Shown here piece by piece: positions 16,734 through 25,640 of a stretch of DNA of 42,129 bases; within the stretch, counting starts at the first letter, position 1; each line of letters opens with the position of its first letter. The position numbers and the translations under genes are program-made. The DNA comes from Chitinophagales bacterium (GTDB lineage: Bacteria > Bacteroidota > Bacteroidia > Chitinophagales > Chitinophagaceae). Under the pieces are notes generated by a model. It did not search any database, had not been told where the DNA came from, and worked only from the letters and a program-made list of their open reading frames with translations. The stretch covers positions 1 to 42,129 of the forward strand of contig JAATFP010000027.1 in assembly GCA_015655125.1 (NCBI GenBank), read 5' to 3'.

Positions 16734-17951
16734 TTAATGCGCTGCCCATTCAATCGTATTCAAGTCAATTCCTTCTTTGTACATTTCCCACAATGGACTC
16801 ATTTCTCTTAACTTGATAACCGTTTCACTTATTGCCTTTACGGTATAATCAATTTCTTCTTCTGTAGTGAAACGGCTCAGCCCGAAACGCAGCGAACTGT
16901 GTGCCAGATCATCCCCCAAACCAAGTGCTTTCAATACATAAGATGGTTCCAGGGAAGCTGAGGTACAGGCAGACCCTGAGCTGAGCGCAATATTTTTATT
17001 GAATCCCATCAGCAAACCTTCTCCTTCCACATGCTTGAAAGAAATATTGGTAACGTGCGGCAACCGATGTTCGCGACTGCCATTTACATATGCTTCTTCG
17101 AGCAATAATAATGCATTTTCAAGCTTATCGCGCAATTTAACGATGCGTTTGTTATCGGCTTCCATGTCCTGCATGCAAATTTCGCAGGCCTTACCAAAAC
17201 CGACGATGCCAGGCACGTTCAATGTTCCGCTGCGCATGCCTCGTTCGTGGCCACCACCGTCCATCTGCGCGGTTACTTTCACCCTCGGGTTTTTACGGCG
17301 AACATACAATGCACCAATCCCTTTCGGGCCATACATTTTATGTCCCGTAAAGGCCATAAGGTCGATTCCATCTTTATTTACATCCACCGGAATCTTACCT
17401 ACCGCCTGGGTAGCATCTGTAAATACCAAGGCACCATGCTTACGGGCAATCGCGCTTATTTCTTTGATTGGCTGCAACGTTCCGATTTCATTGTTGGCAT
17501 ACATGATGGCCACCAGAATAGTAGTAGGTTTCATGGCCGCTTCCAGTTCTTTCAGATCGATGAGGCCCTCTGCATTTACCGGCAGATAAGTTACTTCCCC
17601 ACCTAATTTTTCTATGTGTTTGCAGGTGTCAAGCACAGCTTTATGTTCGGTTGTAGCTGTAATGATGTGGTTCCCTTTACTGGCATACATTTCAAAAACA
17701 CCTTTGATTCCCAGATTATCGGCTTCCGTGGCGCCGGAAGTGAAAATGATCTCTTTAGGATCGGCGCCTATCAATTTTGCCACTTGTTCCCGCGCATAGT
17801 CAACAGCTTCCTCGGCTTTCCATCCAAACGGGTGATTGCGGCTGGCCGCATTCCCGAAATCCTGCACAAAATATGGGATCATTGCTTCCAACACCCTTGG
17901 GTCCATTGGTGTAGTAGCGTTATTATCAAGGTAAATCGGTAATTTCAACAT
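16734..17951 (-). CDS. iscS: Cysteine desulfurase IscS
   Basis: A 405-residue PLP enzyme that takes sulfur from cysteine and passes it to IscU. The PLP lysine is Lys205 in [11 protein letters not shown], and the sulfur-carrying cysteine is Cys329 in [15 protein letters not shown], inside the long mobile loop typical of the IscS (group I) type. The N-terminus [12 protein letters not shown] is canonical. I use the ATG at 17951; a nine-codon upstream extension is not conserved in the family. It heads the operon iscS-iscU-iscA. No iscR, hscA, hscB or fdx is adjacent. Confidence 0.96.
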   Translation of the reverse strand: MLKLPIYLDNNATTPMDPRVLEAMIPYFVQDFGNAASRNHPFGWKAEEAVDYAREQVAKLIGADPKEIIFTSGATEADNLGIKGVFEMYASKGNHIITATTEHKAVLDTCKHIEKLGGEVTYLPVNAEGLIDLKELEAAMKPTTILVAIMYANNEIGTLQPIKEISAIARKHGALVFTDATQAVGKIPVDVNKDGIDLMAFTGHKMYGPKGIGALYVRRKNPRVKVTAQMDGGGHERGMRSGTLNVPGIVGFGKACEICMQDMEADNKRIVKLRDKLENALLLLEEAYVNGSREHRLPHVTNISFKHVEGEGLLMGFNKNIALSSGSACTSASLEPSYVLKALGLGDDLAHSSLRFGLSRFTTEEEIDYTVKAISETVIKLREMSPLWEMYKEGIDLNTIEWAAH

Positions 17952-17975
17952 ATCTCTCAGTATATTATTATAATA

Positions 17976-17983
17976 CAAAATTA
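17976..17983 (-). promoter_or_regulatory. -7 promoter element of the isc operon
   Basis: The minus strand reads TAATTTTG, an exact TAnnTTTG match, 24 bases before the iscS ATG. No convincing -33 TTTG was found, nor an IscR-like site. Confidence 0.5.
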
Positions 17984-18070
17984 CTATAAAAGGTTCTATT
18001 TTAGCTATCTCATTTAAGGCGCCATTTCAATTTATCCGATTTCGTAAATATGGGCCCAAAACCGTCATTT

Positions 18071-18481
18071 ATGCTAAAAATAGAACATATCGGCATTGCC
18101 GTAAAGGACTTCGCAAACGCTGTTCCACTATATGAAAAACTGCTGAATAGTCAGTGCTACAAAAAAGAAACCGTTGAATCCGAGCAGGTAGTTACCGCCT
18201 TTTTTCGCCAGGGCGACAATAAGATCGAGCTGCTACAAAGCACAACGGAAGAGGGTGTTATCGCGAAATTCATCGAAAAGAAAGGCGAAGGTATCCATCA
18301 TATCGCTTTTGAAGTGGCAGATATTCATGCGGAAATGGCGCGGCTCAAAGCAGAAGGTTTTGTGCTGCTAAACGAAAAACCCAAAGATGGAGCAGATAAT
18401 AAACTTGTTTGCTTTTTGCACCCAAAAAGCACAAATGGAGTGTTGGTGGAGTTGTGTATGGAAAGGAAGGTGCAGGGTTAA
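18071..18481 (+). CDS. mce: Methylmalonyl-CoA epimerase
   Basis: A 136-residue vicinal-oxygen-chelate (glyoxalase-fold) protein that interconverts (R)- and (S)-methylmalonyl-CoA in propionate and branched-chain metabolism. It begins MLKIEHIGIAVKD; metal-ligand candidates are His in KIEHIG, Gln in TTEEG-adjacent positions, His in EGIHHIAFEV, and Glu in GVLVELC near the C-terminus. The two repeat units of the fold are visible. The ATG at 18071 is preferred to the in-frame ATG at 18050, because the family starts directly before the first beta strand. It is divergent from iscS; the mutase is not in the window. Confidence 0.92.
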   Translation: MLKIEHIGIAVKDFANAVPLYEKLLNSQCYKKETVESEQVVTAFFRQGDNKIELLQSTTEEGVIAKFIEKKGEGIHHIAFEVADIHAEMARLKAEGFVLLNEKPKDGADNKLVCFLHPKSTNGVLVELCMERKVQG

Positions 18482-18608
18482 GAAAATTTAGTATAAAGTC
18501 TTATTTGCAAAATTCCTTCGGCCCCAGAACACCCAAACTATCTGAGCCGTCACAAACCAGTCATCATCCCCGATCTCTGTACTAAAAAACATAACCACTC
18601 TAATATAG

Positions 18609-19967
18609 ATGAAAAGCGAGGATTTCCTTTCAAGTTTAACCCTGCTCTGTCTCGGAGCCTGCCTGCTCGCCACTGCCTACCATACCATTTTATATCTTTA
18701 TTACCGCGATAAATTATTGCTGCATTATGTGGCCTACCTCGGCTTTATGAGCCTTTTTATTTTTATCCGGAGTCCCTTGGCCGTGTATATTTTGGGTGAA
18801 CCCGGGGCCGACAAAATTATCTTCCTGCTCAACGAAGGTCTGCAGGTGATCTATTTTACATTGTACATCAACTTCGGCATACACGCAGTGGAGGTTACGA
18901 AAAACAGGGATTCGCTAATGTATAAAGGCTGGGTATTTTTAAGTTGGGTATTGCTTACTTACGCTGCCACCGTGATACTATTGCACAGTTATGGAAGCGT
19001 GCTGCCGGCATGGACATTCGTTGCCATGCGGTCATTTATATTGGTGATGAGCATGGTTTTGTTGTGGCGCGCCTATGCCATGAAAGTATCGGTTTTCCAA
19101 CGCTGGATATTGGCAGGATGCATCTATTTTCTCTTTTGCGGGTTGATGAGCTTTATCTCCAATTCATTGCCGGAAAGCGTACTGATCTTTTATCCGCTGG
19201 AATGGCTGCAACTAGCCAATTTCGGGGAAATACTCTTTTTCTCCTCTGCATTGGGATATCGCCTGAAACGCGTGAACAATGAACGTCAACTGGCCATCAG
19301 CCAGGCAATCGAAGAAAAGGCAATTGCGCAGCAACTACGCTTTGAAAAAGAAAGCGCTATCATCCAAACACGACTGGAAGAACGAAACCGCATCGCCCAC
19401 GACATGCACGACGACCTCGGCAGCGGCCTGACAAAAATTGCTATTTTAAGTGAAGTGGCAAAAACACAATTGCTTCAGCCGGAAAAAGCGAAGCAGCAAC
19501 TGGAAAATATCGCTGTCTCTTCCCGCGAGCTGGTAGACAATCTGCAGGATATCATCTGGATCTTAAATTCGAAAAACGACACATTGGAAAGCCTCGCTTC
19601 CTATACCCGCGAGTATGCGCTTAAATTTTTCGAGCCACTTAACATTCACGTAAAGTTTACTTACCCCGAGGAAATAACAGAAGTCCGTCTCTCGGAAGAA
19701 CAGCGTCGCAATCTTTTCCTTGTAATAAAGGAAACGCTGAACAATACCGCAAAATATGCGGGTTGCAAAAACGTACAGGTACTGCTGGAACAAAAAAACG
19801 GCACCAGCATTTTCACTATTGAAGATGACGGCAAGGGTTTCGATGTAAACAATACCCGTTCTTTCGGTAATGGCCTCCATAATATGAAAGCCCGCATGGA
19901 GCAGGTAAATGGAAGATTTCAAATTTCTTCTTCCAGCCAAGGAACGGTTACCATGATAGCGCTATGA
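18609..19967 (+). CDS. Membrane histidine kinase (HisKA_3 type)
   Basis: A 452-residue sensor kinase. Residues about 8-220 contain seven hydrophobic segments resembling the 7TMR-DISM membrane module, without the extracellular domain that often precedes it. A coiled coil (about 222-258, rich in Q, E and R) leads to the dimerisation helix with the phospho-accepting His267 in RIAHDMHDDLGSGL. The ATPase domain follows with the N box (KETLNNTAKYAG), DDGKGFD and GNGLHNMKARM. This class partners NarL-type regulators, and one lies 390 bases downstream on the same strand. The signal sensed is unknown. Confidence 0.92.
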   Translation: MKSEDFLSSLTLLCLGACLLATAYHTILYLYYRDKLLLHYVAYLGFMSLFIFIRSPLAVYILGEPGADKIIFLLNEGLQVIYFTLYINFGIHAVEVTKNRDSLMYKGWVFLSWVLLTYAATVILLHSYGSVLPAWTFVAMRSFILVMSMVLLWRAYAMKVSVFQRWILAGCIYFLFCGLMSFISNSLPESVLIFYPLEWLQLANFGEILFFSSALGYRLKRVNNERQLAISQAIEEKAIAQQLRFEKESAIIQTRLEERNRIAHDMHDDLGSGLTKIAILSEVAKTQLLQPEKAKQQLENIAVSSRELVDNLQDIIWILNSKNDTLESLASYTREYALKFFEPLNIHVKFTYPEEITEVRLSEEQRRNLFLVIKETLNNTAKYAGCKNVQVLLEQKNGTSIFTIEDDGKGFDVNNTRSFGNGLHNMKARMEQVNGRFQISSSSQGTVTMIAL

Positions 19968-20043
19968 AAGCAAGTATAATTAATGGTACATGATTGATAA
20001 TTTTTCAACCCATAATGTTAAAAATATAGCATACGGTTTTAGG

Positions 20044-20295
20044 CCAAATGCATTCGCAAGCTATGTTTCGACAAGCTCAACATGACACGGCACCAACCTT
20101 GCGCAACATAGACAGGATACAGTTAATCTGAGCTTATAAAACACCGGCAGAATATCGTGAGTCTGGGTTTGTTAAACATAGAAATAATACCGCCAGTGTG
20201 AATTTATCAAAACATAAACAGAATACCGTGAGTCTGGATTTTTCAAAGACGGTTTGCAAGGCAAATTCAGACCCCGTCAGCACAACACGTTAATT
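20044..20295 (+). repeat. Degenerate repeat, expanded upstream copy (A)
   Basis: It starts with CCAAATG and ATGTTTCGACAAGCTCAACA. It then holds four imperfect units of about 35-36 bases beginning CATA (20107, about 20143, 20177, 20213), with the common core CAGAATACCGTGAGTCTG. It ends in GACGGTTTGC...AAATTCAG...AGCACAACAC. The same beginning and end occur in copy B at 21021-21129. The units are contiguous, with no spacers. Confidence 0.6.
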
Positions 20296-20338
20296 CTTAT
20301 CATTCGCTCCCCCTTTTTGGTTATAAAAATTTCCATTC

Positions 20339-20356
20339 AAACAAATACATTTGTTT
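20339..20356 (+). promoter_or_regulatory. -7 element inside a palindrome before the response regulator
   Basis: AAACAAAT-AC-ATTTGTTT is a perfect inverted repeat that ends one base before the ATG. It contains TACATTTG (20346-20353), an exact -7 match. A TTTG at 20316-20319 is a distant -33 candidate (26-base spacing). The palindrome could be an autoregulatory site. Confidence 0.45.
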
Positions 20357-20357
20357 C

Positions 20358-20993
20358 ATGCAACCCAACATCATCACTGTCGCTATCGTAGAAGACATTA
20401 AGGAAATCCGGGAAGGATTGAAGCTCCTGATCGACAGCAGCGAGGGCTTTGCATGCAGCGAAGTGTACGTGAACGCCGAAGAAGCAGTGAGCGGGTTATT
20501 AACATCAAAGCCGGACGTGGTGTTGATGGACATCAACCTGCCCGGCATGAACGGCATCGAAGCCGTTCGGCAGTTGAAAGAAAAATGTAAATCTACACAG
20601 TTCATCATGAGTACGGTGTATGAAGACGACAACAATATTTTCGAATCGCTCAAAGCCGGCGCCAGCGGCTATCTGCTCAAAAAGACGGCACCATCCAAAA
20701 TACTTGAATCGATCACGGAAGTGATTCAGGGCGGCAGCCCGATGAACACACAGATCGCGCGGAAAGTAATCTTGTCATTTCAGAAAAAGGACTCCATCGA
20801 CGAATCCGATGTTCTCACCAAAAAAGAAAAAGAGGTACTCAAATCACTCGCCCGCGGACTTCGCTACAAAGAAATAGCCGAAGAACTGAATGTGAGCATA
20901 GAAACGATCCGCAGCCATGCGCGAAATATTTATGAAAAGTTGCAGGTGCAAAGCAGAACCGAAGCCCTGAATAAAGTGTATGGACGAAATTAA
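20358..20993 (+). CDS. NarL/LuxR-family response regulator
   Basis: A 211-residue two-component regulator. The receiver domain (residues 1-125) has the acidic pair near Glu12/Asp13, the phospho-acceptor Asp58 in VVLMDINLPGMNG, and the conserved lysine in SGYLLKKTAPSK. The C-terminal LuxR-type helix-turn-helix (about 148-208) reads LTKKEKEVLKSLARGL, then YKEIAEELNVSIETIRSHARNIYEKL. It is the likely partner of the kinase at 18609-19967. Direct repeats flank it on both sides (20044-20295 and 21021-21129), and a palindromic promoter lies directly before it. Confidence 0.93.
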   Translation: MQPNIITVAIVEDIKEIREGLKLLIDSSEGFACSEVYVNAEEAVSGLLTSKPDVVLMDINLPGMNGIEAVRQLKEKCKSTQFIMSTVYEDDNNIFESLKAGASGYLLKKTAPSKILESITEVIQGGSPMNTQIARKVILSFQKKDSIDESDVLTKKEKEVLKSLARGLRYKEIAEELNVSIETIRSHARNIYEKLQVQSRTEALNKVYGRN

Positions 20994-21020
20994 TTCCAAA
21001 TTACATGTTGTGCTATAATA

Positions 21021-21129
21021 CCAAATGAAAAAATGTTTCGACAATTTCAACACGACAGAACGCAGTCGGCCTGAGCTTATCGAAGACGGTTTGCCGAACA
21101 AATTCAGCCACTAATAGCACAACACTTTA
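21021..21129 (+). repeat. Degenerate repeat, compact downstream copy (B)
   Basis: It matches the ends of copy A: CCAAATG, ATGTTTCGACAA-TTCAACA, then CTGAGC-TTATCGAAGACGG, TTTGC, AAATTCAG and TAGCACAACAC. It has one core unit where A has about four. It lies in the same orientation, 28 bases after the regulator stop. Confidence 0.6.
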
Positions 21130-21232
21130 AGAATTAAAACTCCATTATACCCGGTCATAAAGATGTTTTTCAACCGGCAAGAATAGCGAATTTGCTACGC
21201 CTTGAGAATCAAACACCCCCTAAACTCCTACA

Positions 21233-21871
21233 CTACACTAAAAAAGGGTTGTTCCGCTTCTCCGCTCCCACAGTTGTTTTTGGCCCATGCCCACTGTACA
21301 CAACCGTTTCATCCGGCAATGTCAGCAATTGTTCCCTTATGCTTTTGATCAGCAATTCGTAATTGCCACCTGGCAGGTCGGTGCGACCGATGCTTTGTTT
21401 AAAGAGGGCGTCGCCGCTAATTACAAAGCCATCTTTTTCGCAGTAAAAGCTAAGGCTGGCCGGACTATGGCCAGGCGTGAGCAATACTTTCAATTCATCA
21501 TCGCCCAGTTTTATCGCATCACCGGCTTCGAGATATACGGGTTCATCCTGGTAGTTATCAAATGGCACATTGTACATTAATCCGCGGATGGGCGCATCAT
21601 CCAGCACGAGCTTCTCGCCGCGATGGATATGTAATTTCAGCCCGTATTTATCTGCCACATATTTATTTCCAAATACATGATCGAGGTGACAATGCGTATT
21701 AAGCAGCATTTCAGGAATAAGTTTCGTCTTGCTGATGAAAGCAGCCAGTTCTTCTTTTTCTTCATCAAAATAACAACCGGGATCAATGATGATACATCCG
21801 TTAAACTCATTGTAAAGTATATACGTATTTTCCTGTATGGGATTAAATTCGAAGGATTTTACATGCAACAT
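21233..21871 (-). CDS. MBL-fold metallo-hydrolase (glyoxalase II-like)
   Basis: A 212-residue cytoplasmic metallo-beta-lactamase-fold hydrolase. The dinuclear metal site THCHLDH (His60, His62, Asp64, His65) is intact, with further ligands in LTPGHSPASLSFY, VISGDALFKQSIGRTDLPGG and YSGHGPKTTVG. This layout matches the YcbL/GloB-like subgroup. It lacks the long C-terminal helical domain of classical glyoxalase II, so the substrate may be a thioester other than lactoylglutathione. It is a single gene, convergent to the regulator. Confidence 0.88.
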   Translation of the reverse strand: MLHVKSFEFNPIQENTYILYNEFNGCIIIDPGCYFDEEKEELAAFISKTKLIPEMLLNTHCHLDHVFGNKYVADKYGLKLHIHRGEKLVLDDAPIRGLMYNVPFDNYQDEPVYLEAGDAIKLGDDELKVLLTPGHSPASLSFYCEKDGFVISGDALFKQSIGRTDLPGGNYELLIKSIREQLLTLPDETVVYSGHGPKTTVGAEKRNNPFLV

Positions 21872-21900
21872 TTAAAGAATTGTTTTTTAATTTAAAATGA

Positions 21901-21954
21901 TCTGTCATCGTGAGCCTGTTAAAGGAGATGGTTCGACAGGCTCACCATGACAGA
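21901..21954. repeat. Palindromic intergenic repeat, complete copy
   Basis: The arms TCTGTCATCGTGAGCCTGTT and AACCTGTCGAGTGGTACTGTCT-type complement (right arm TTCGACAGGCTCACCATGACAGA) pair with few mismatches around a short loop. It is the second complete copy of the family seen at 12094-12145. Confidence 0.75.
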
Positions 21955-22075
21955 TGATAAGTCACCCATGATGGATTACAGGCTACCTATGACCGATGGT
22001 TTCAGGCGTTTTAAAATGATTTTTAACTATTAAAGCTAAACAAGTAATTTTATATCCAATATCAACATAATCAGT

Positions 22076-25000
22076 ATGGCAAAGTTCAGCAGAATAATTT
22101 TCATTTCTTTCATTTTAATAAGCGCGGCCTTTGGAAGTTTTGCCCAGGTGAATGCGGTGACGTTTGGAAAAAACAGGCTGCAATTTAAAAAGTTCAAATG
22201 GCAATACTACCAGACTAAGAACTTCAACGTTTATTTCAACGAAGGCGGTCAGGAACTTGCCAAATTTGTTCTTCAGGCTGCAGAAAAGGAATTACCCGAA
22301 ATAGAAGCCGCTACGGAATACAGCTTGCAGCGACGCGCTAATATCATCCTTTATAACAATTATGCCGATATGCAGCAAACGAACATCGGTTTGGAAACCG
22401 ACATCATTGCTACCGGCAGCGTAACTAGGCTGGTGAATAATAAGATGGTTGTGTATTACGACGCGAATCACGCCAATCTCAACCGGCAGATCCGCCAGGG
22501 AATCGCAGATATCATCACAAAGAACCTGTTGTTCGGAGATGATATCGGCGAAGTGGCCGGTAACCAGACCTTACTTGACCTGCCTGCCTGGCTCACGGAT
22601 GGCTACGTGGCTTATATTGGCGAAAACTGGAGCACCGACCTGGATGATGAATTGAAAAGCGAGATACTGAGCGGCAACTATTCCAGATTTTCAAAATTCG
22701 CTTTTGAAAAACCATTGCTAGCCGGTCACGCCTTCTGGTATTTCATCGAAGAAAAATACAAAAAGGAAAACGTTACTTATTTTCTTTACCTGGCCAGAAC
22801 GTATAAAAATCTGAATAAGGCCAGTCAGCAGATCACCAAATTAAAATTCAACGCGCTGCTGCAGGAATTCATGGAATATAACGAAGAAAAATATTACAAT
22901 GATATCAAGCGCAGAAAGGCATATCCCAAAGGCAGTTACATCGATGGTTTTGATATCAGCAAAAGGTTGAATTACTACAGGTTCAATGTTAATCCGAACA
23001 AGCGCGACAATTCTTACGTCGTTACCCAATTCAAAAAAGGCATCGTACGCGTAATTCTGAATTATGATTACGAAAACATCACTTTGCTTAAATACGGTAT
23101 CCGTACGTATGAGAATGCAATGAACCCCAATTACCCGATGATGGCCTGGGATCCGAAAGGAACACGTATTACCGTAATCTATTCTGAAGAAGGAAAACTG
23201 AAATTATTTGTATACGATCTTGTTACAAAAGTAAAAACACGCATAGATCTTACCGATAAATTCGACCAGGTGCAGGATGTGAAATACATGCTCAACAGTA
23301 CCACTTTGTTGCTTTCGGCAGTAAAAAACGGCCATGCCGATATTTATTCGATGAACCTTACCACAGAAAAAACAACACAGATCACCAATGATGTATACGA
23401 TGACCTGGATGCTTCCTTCGTTGCCTTTCCTAATAAGACGGGCATCATTTTCAGCAGCAACAGGCCATCTGCCACCGTGAGGGGTGGAGATACTTCCCTG
23501 CCGAGCAACAACCGTTACAACGTGTTCCTCATCACTGATTTTGGCGACAAGCCGGAACTGAACCAGATCACGCAACTTAGCAATCTGAAATACGGCAATG
23601 CGCGTTTTCCGATGCAATATAACCAGAACCACTTTACATTCGTAAGCGACGAGAATGGTATCAACAACCGGTATGCAGGATTTTTTACAACAAAAAAAGC
23701 AGGCCTCGACACGCTGATACTCATCGCAGATGAGATCCTCCGGAATCCTTCACAGGCGGAGGTAGACAGTACACTTCGCGCCTATAAGAAAACCGATATC
23801 GATTCTGTTGCAGTAGTTTCCGTTTCCGAAGATTCGGCGTATACTTTTCCCCTATCGAATTACCCGAGCGGACTGGCAGAAACGAGGATTGCCGGGGACA
23901 ACAACCAGGTGAGTGAAGTAACGCGCCAGAGTGATGAAAAAACGTTGTACAAATTAAAGATCGACGAAAATACATTGAACCGCCGTAACATCACGGCGCA
24001 GCCGACAGAGTATGCTAAAAAACTGATGCGCGAAAGCAGGCTCACAACCGTACCCAATGCACCGGCAGGTTCTGTTCCAACAGCACCCAATCCCAATGTT
24101 GCCGATACAACGAAGAAACAGGATGATTTTTTCCAGAATGAGTTTGCAAATGAAAAACGCGATACTTCTACATCCTGGAAAACAGATCTTCGCTCAAAAA
24201 CAGGCAACAGCAATATTTCAACATCAGAAACCGATGTATTGAAAACAGCTAAACTGTATCGCTACAAACCATTGAAATTCTCCGCCGATTATGGCGGCGC
24301 AAGCCTTACCAACAATATCCTTGTGAATCGTTACCAGGTTTATGCAGGCGGTTCAGGGCCGATCCAGCTGACCAGTTCCACCGCCCTTAATGGCTTGTTT
24401 AAACTGGGCACTTCGGATCTGATGGAAGACATCAAGATCAATGGCGCCTTTAAGATCGGAACGAATTTTAAGGACAATGAATGGCTGATCAACTACCAGA
24501 ACCTGAAACGCAGGTTCGACTGGGGGTTTACATATTACAGGAACGTGCAGGGCGTTGATTTCTCTTCCGACTCCAATGACCCTAATGCCGCAACTTTTCC
24601 AGGAAAGATCTTCACCAATCTCTACCAGGCAAACGTTTCTTATCCGTTCGATGCAGCAAAAAGCATCCGGTTAACAGGCGGACTGAGATCTGAAAATATC
24701 GTTGTATCCATTACCGATCCTGTTCTTACACCTTTTGTGAATTTTCAACGCAGACTGTATTCCACCTCACACCTTGAATTTGTATACGACAACAGCCTGG
24801 TACGCGCCACCAATATCTGGAACGGACTTCGTTACAAGGTTTATGGAGATTGGAACGTACAGGTGGGCAAAAAAGAAACTGCAGCCGGCCGTAATACATA
24901 TAATGTTGGTTTCGATGCAAGGTATTACTATCCGATCTACCGCAATTTCATCTGGGCGGGCCGCGCTGCCGGCGATTTCAGCTTCGGCAACCAGAAGATC

Positions 25001-25528
25001 AATTATTATCTCGGTGGCGTGGATGGCTGGCTGATGTTTGGCAGCAATCAGAAAAGTAACGGCAAATACCGTTACTTCAATGCGGCCAATACACCGGCCC
25101 CAGATCAGGATTATGCATTCCAGGGATTGGCAGTAAACATGCGCGGTTATATTCAAAATCTTGCGAGCGGCAATAACGCAACGGTGATAAACAGCGAATT
25201 CCGGTTACCGGTTTGGTCAACATTTTTTGATAAAATGATCAACAATGCTTTTATCCGCGATTTTCAGATCGTGCAGTTCATCGACCTGGGTACCGCCTGG
25301 AACGGCGGCTATGACGGTATCAAGCGCCCGTCGAATATATACGTTACTCCCGGATCGGTTAGTGTGAAAGTAAAAGCCGGCGGCGTAGGACCGTTCGCTG
25401 GCGGATATGGATTTGGCGCAAGAAGCACACTGCTCGGATACTTCGTAAAATTTGACGCAGGCTGGCCAATGGACGGATTCTTTAAAGGAAAACCCGTTTA
25501 TTATTTTTCTTTGGGACTGGATTTTTAA
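22076..25528 (+). CDS. Outer-membrane chimera: peptidase-MA-like domain, TolB-like propeller, Omp85-like barrel
   Basis: A 1150-residue protein with a signal peptide (1-24, ending GSFAQ). Residues about 40-190 resemble a gluzincin peptidase-MA domain. Where HExxH should be (140-146) it reads RQGIADI, and the third-ligand region reads WLTDGYVAY, so the metal site is lost. Residues about 285-560 show WD40/TolB-type beta-propeller blades (DPKGTRITVIYSEEGKLKLFVYD; HADIYSMNLTTEKTTQIT; GIIFSSNRPS). A low-complexity linker rich in T, N, P and K covers about 640-720. The end is a beta-barrel with an RGY motif near residue 1020 (VNMRGYIQN), like the Omp85 L6 loop motif RGF/Y, and a terminal Phe (SLGLDF). 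No POTRA domains are seen. It is probably an outer-membrane assembly or export factor, but the role is not established. Confidence 0.75.
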   Translation: MAKFSRIIFISFILISAAFGSFAQVNAVTFGKNRLQFKKFKWQYYQTKNFNVYFNEGGQELAKFVLQAAEKELPEIEAATEYSLQRRANIILYNNYADMQQTNIGLETDIIATGSVTRLVNNKMVVYYDANHANLNRQIRQGIADIITKNLLFGDDIGEVAGNQTLLDLPAWLTDGYVAYIGENWSTDLDDELKSEILSGNYSRFSKFAFEKPLLAGHAFWYFIEEKYKKENVTYFLYLARTYKNLNKASQQITKLKFNALLQEFMEYNEEKYYNDIKRRKAYPKGSYIDGFDISKRLNYYRFNVNPNKRDNSYVVTQFKKGIVRVILNYDYENITLLKYGIRTYENAMNPNYPMMAWDPKGTRITVIYSEEGKLKLFVYDLVTKVKTRIDLTDKFDQVQDVKYMLNSTTLLLSAVKNGHADIYSMNLTTEKTTQITNDVYDDLDASFVAFPNKTGIIFSSNRPSATVRGGDTSLPSNNRYNVFLITDFGDKPELNQITQLSNLKYGNARFPMQYNQNHFTFVSDENGINNRYAGFFTTKKAGLDTLILIADEILRNPSQAEVDSTLRAYKKTDIDSVAVVSVSEDSAYTFPLSNYPSGLAETRIAGDNNQVSEVTRQSDEKTLYKLKIDENTLNRRNITAQPTEYAKKLMRESRLTTVPNAPAGSVPTAPNPNVADTTKKQDDFFQNEFANEKRDTSTSWKTDLRSKTGNSNISTSETDVLKTAKLYRYKPLKFSADYGGASLTNNILVNRYQVYAGGSGPIQLTSSTALNGLFKLGTSDLMEDIKINGAFKIGTNFKDNEWLINYQNLKRRFDWGFTYYRNVQGVDFSSDSNDPNAATFPGKIFTNLYQANVSYPFDAAKSIRLTGGLRSENIVVSITDPVLTPFVNFQRRLYSTSHLEFVYDNSLVRATNIWNGLRYKVYGDWNVQVGKKETAAGRNTYNVGFDARYYYPIYRNFIWAGRAAGDFSFGNQKINYYLGGVDGWLMFGSNQKSNGKYRYFNAANTPAPDQDYAFQGLAVNMRGYIQNLASGNNATVINSEFRLPVWSTFFDKMINNAFIRDFQIVQFIDLGTAWNGGYDGIKRPSNIYVTPGSVSVKVKAGGVGPFAGGYGFGARSTLLGYFVKFDAGWPMDGFFKGKPVYYFSLGLDF

Positions 25529-25537
25529 TCAGGTCAG

Positions 25538-25640
25538 AAGGTTAGGTTTAGGGTGTTTGATAGTACTTGCTATTGCAATTCGATCATTCAACTGACCATT
25601 CATTCTCAGGACTCAAACCTAAACTTTCTAACCTCCTAAA
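25538..25640. repeat. Opposed GGTTAG-type arms between the barrel gene and the DUF1361 gene
   Basis: The left arm (25538-25560, AAGGTTAGGTTTAGGG type) and right arm (25613-25640, TCAAACCTAAACTTTCTAACC type) are imperfect reverse complements about 50 bases apart. The right arm supplies the stop codon of the minus-strand gene. It may serve as a convergent terminator. Confidence 0.6.

Larger units (their letters stand above)
19968..20357. other. Repeat-filled 390-base gap between kinase and regulator
   Basis: No gene is seen. The gap is mostly degenerate repeat sequence (20044-20295) followed by the regulator's promoter. Kinase and regulator genes of this class are usually adjacent, so the repeats may have been inserted between them. 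Confidence 0.6.

Noticed and set aside
20107..20249. Four units of about 36 bases that might be a CRISPR array
   Set aside because: The units are contiguous with no unique spacers, are too degenerate, and no cas gene is present; they are part of a larger intergenic repeat.
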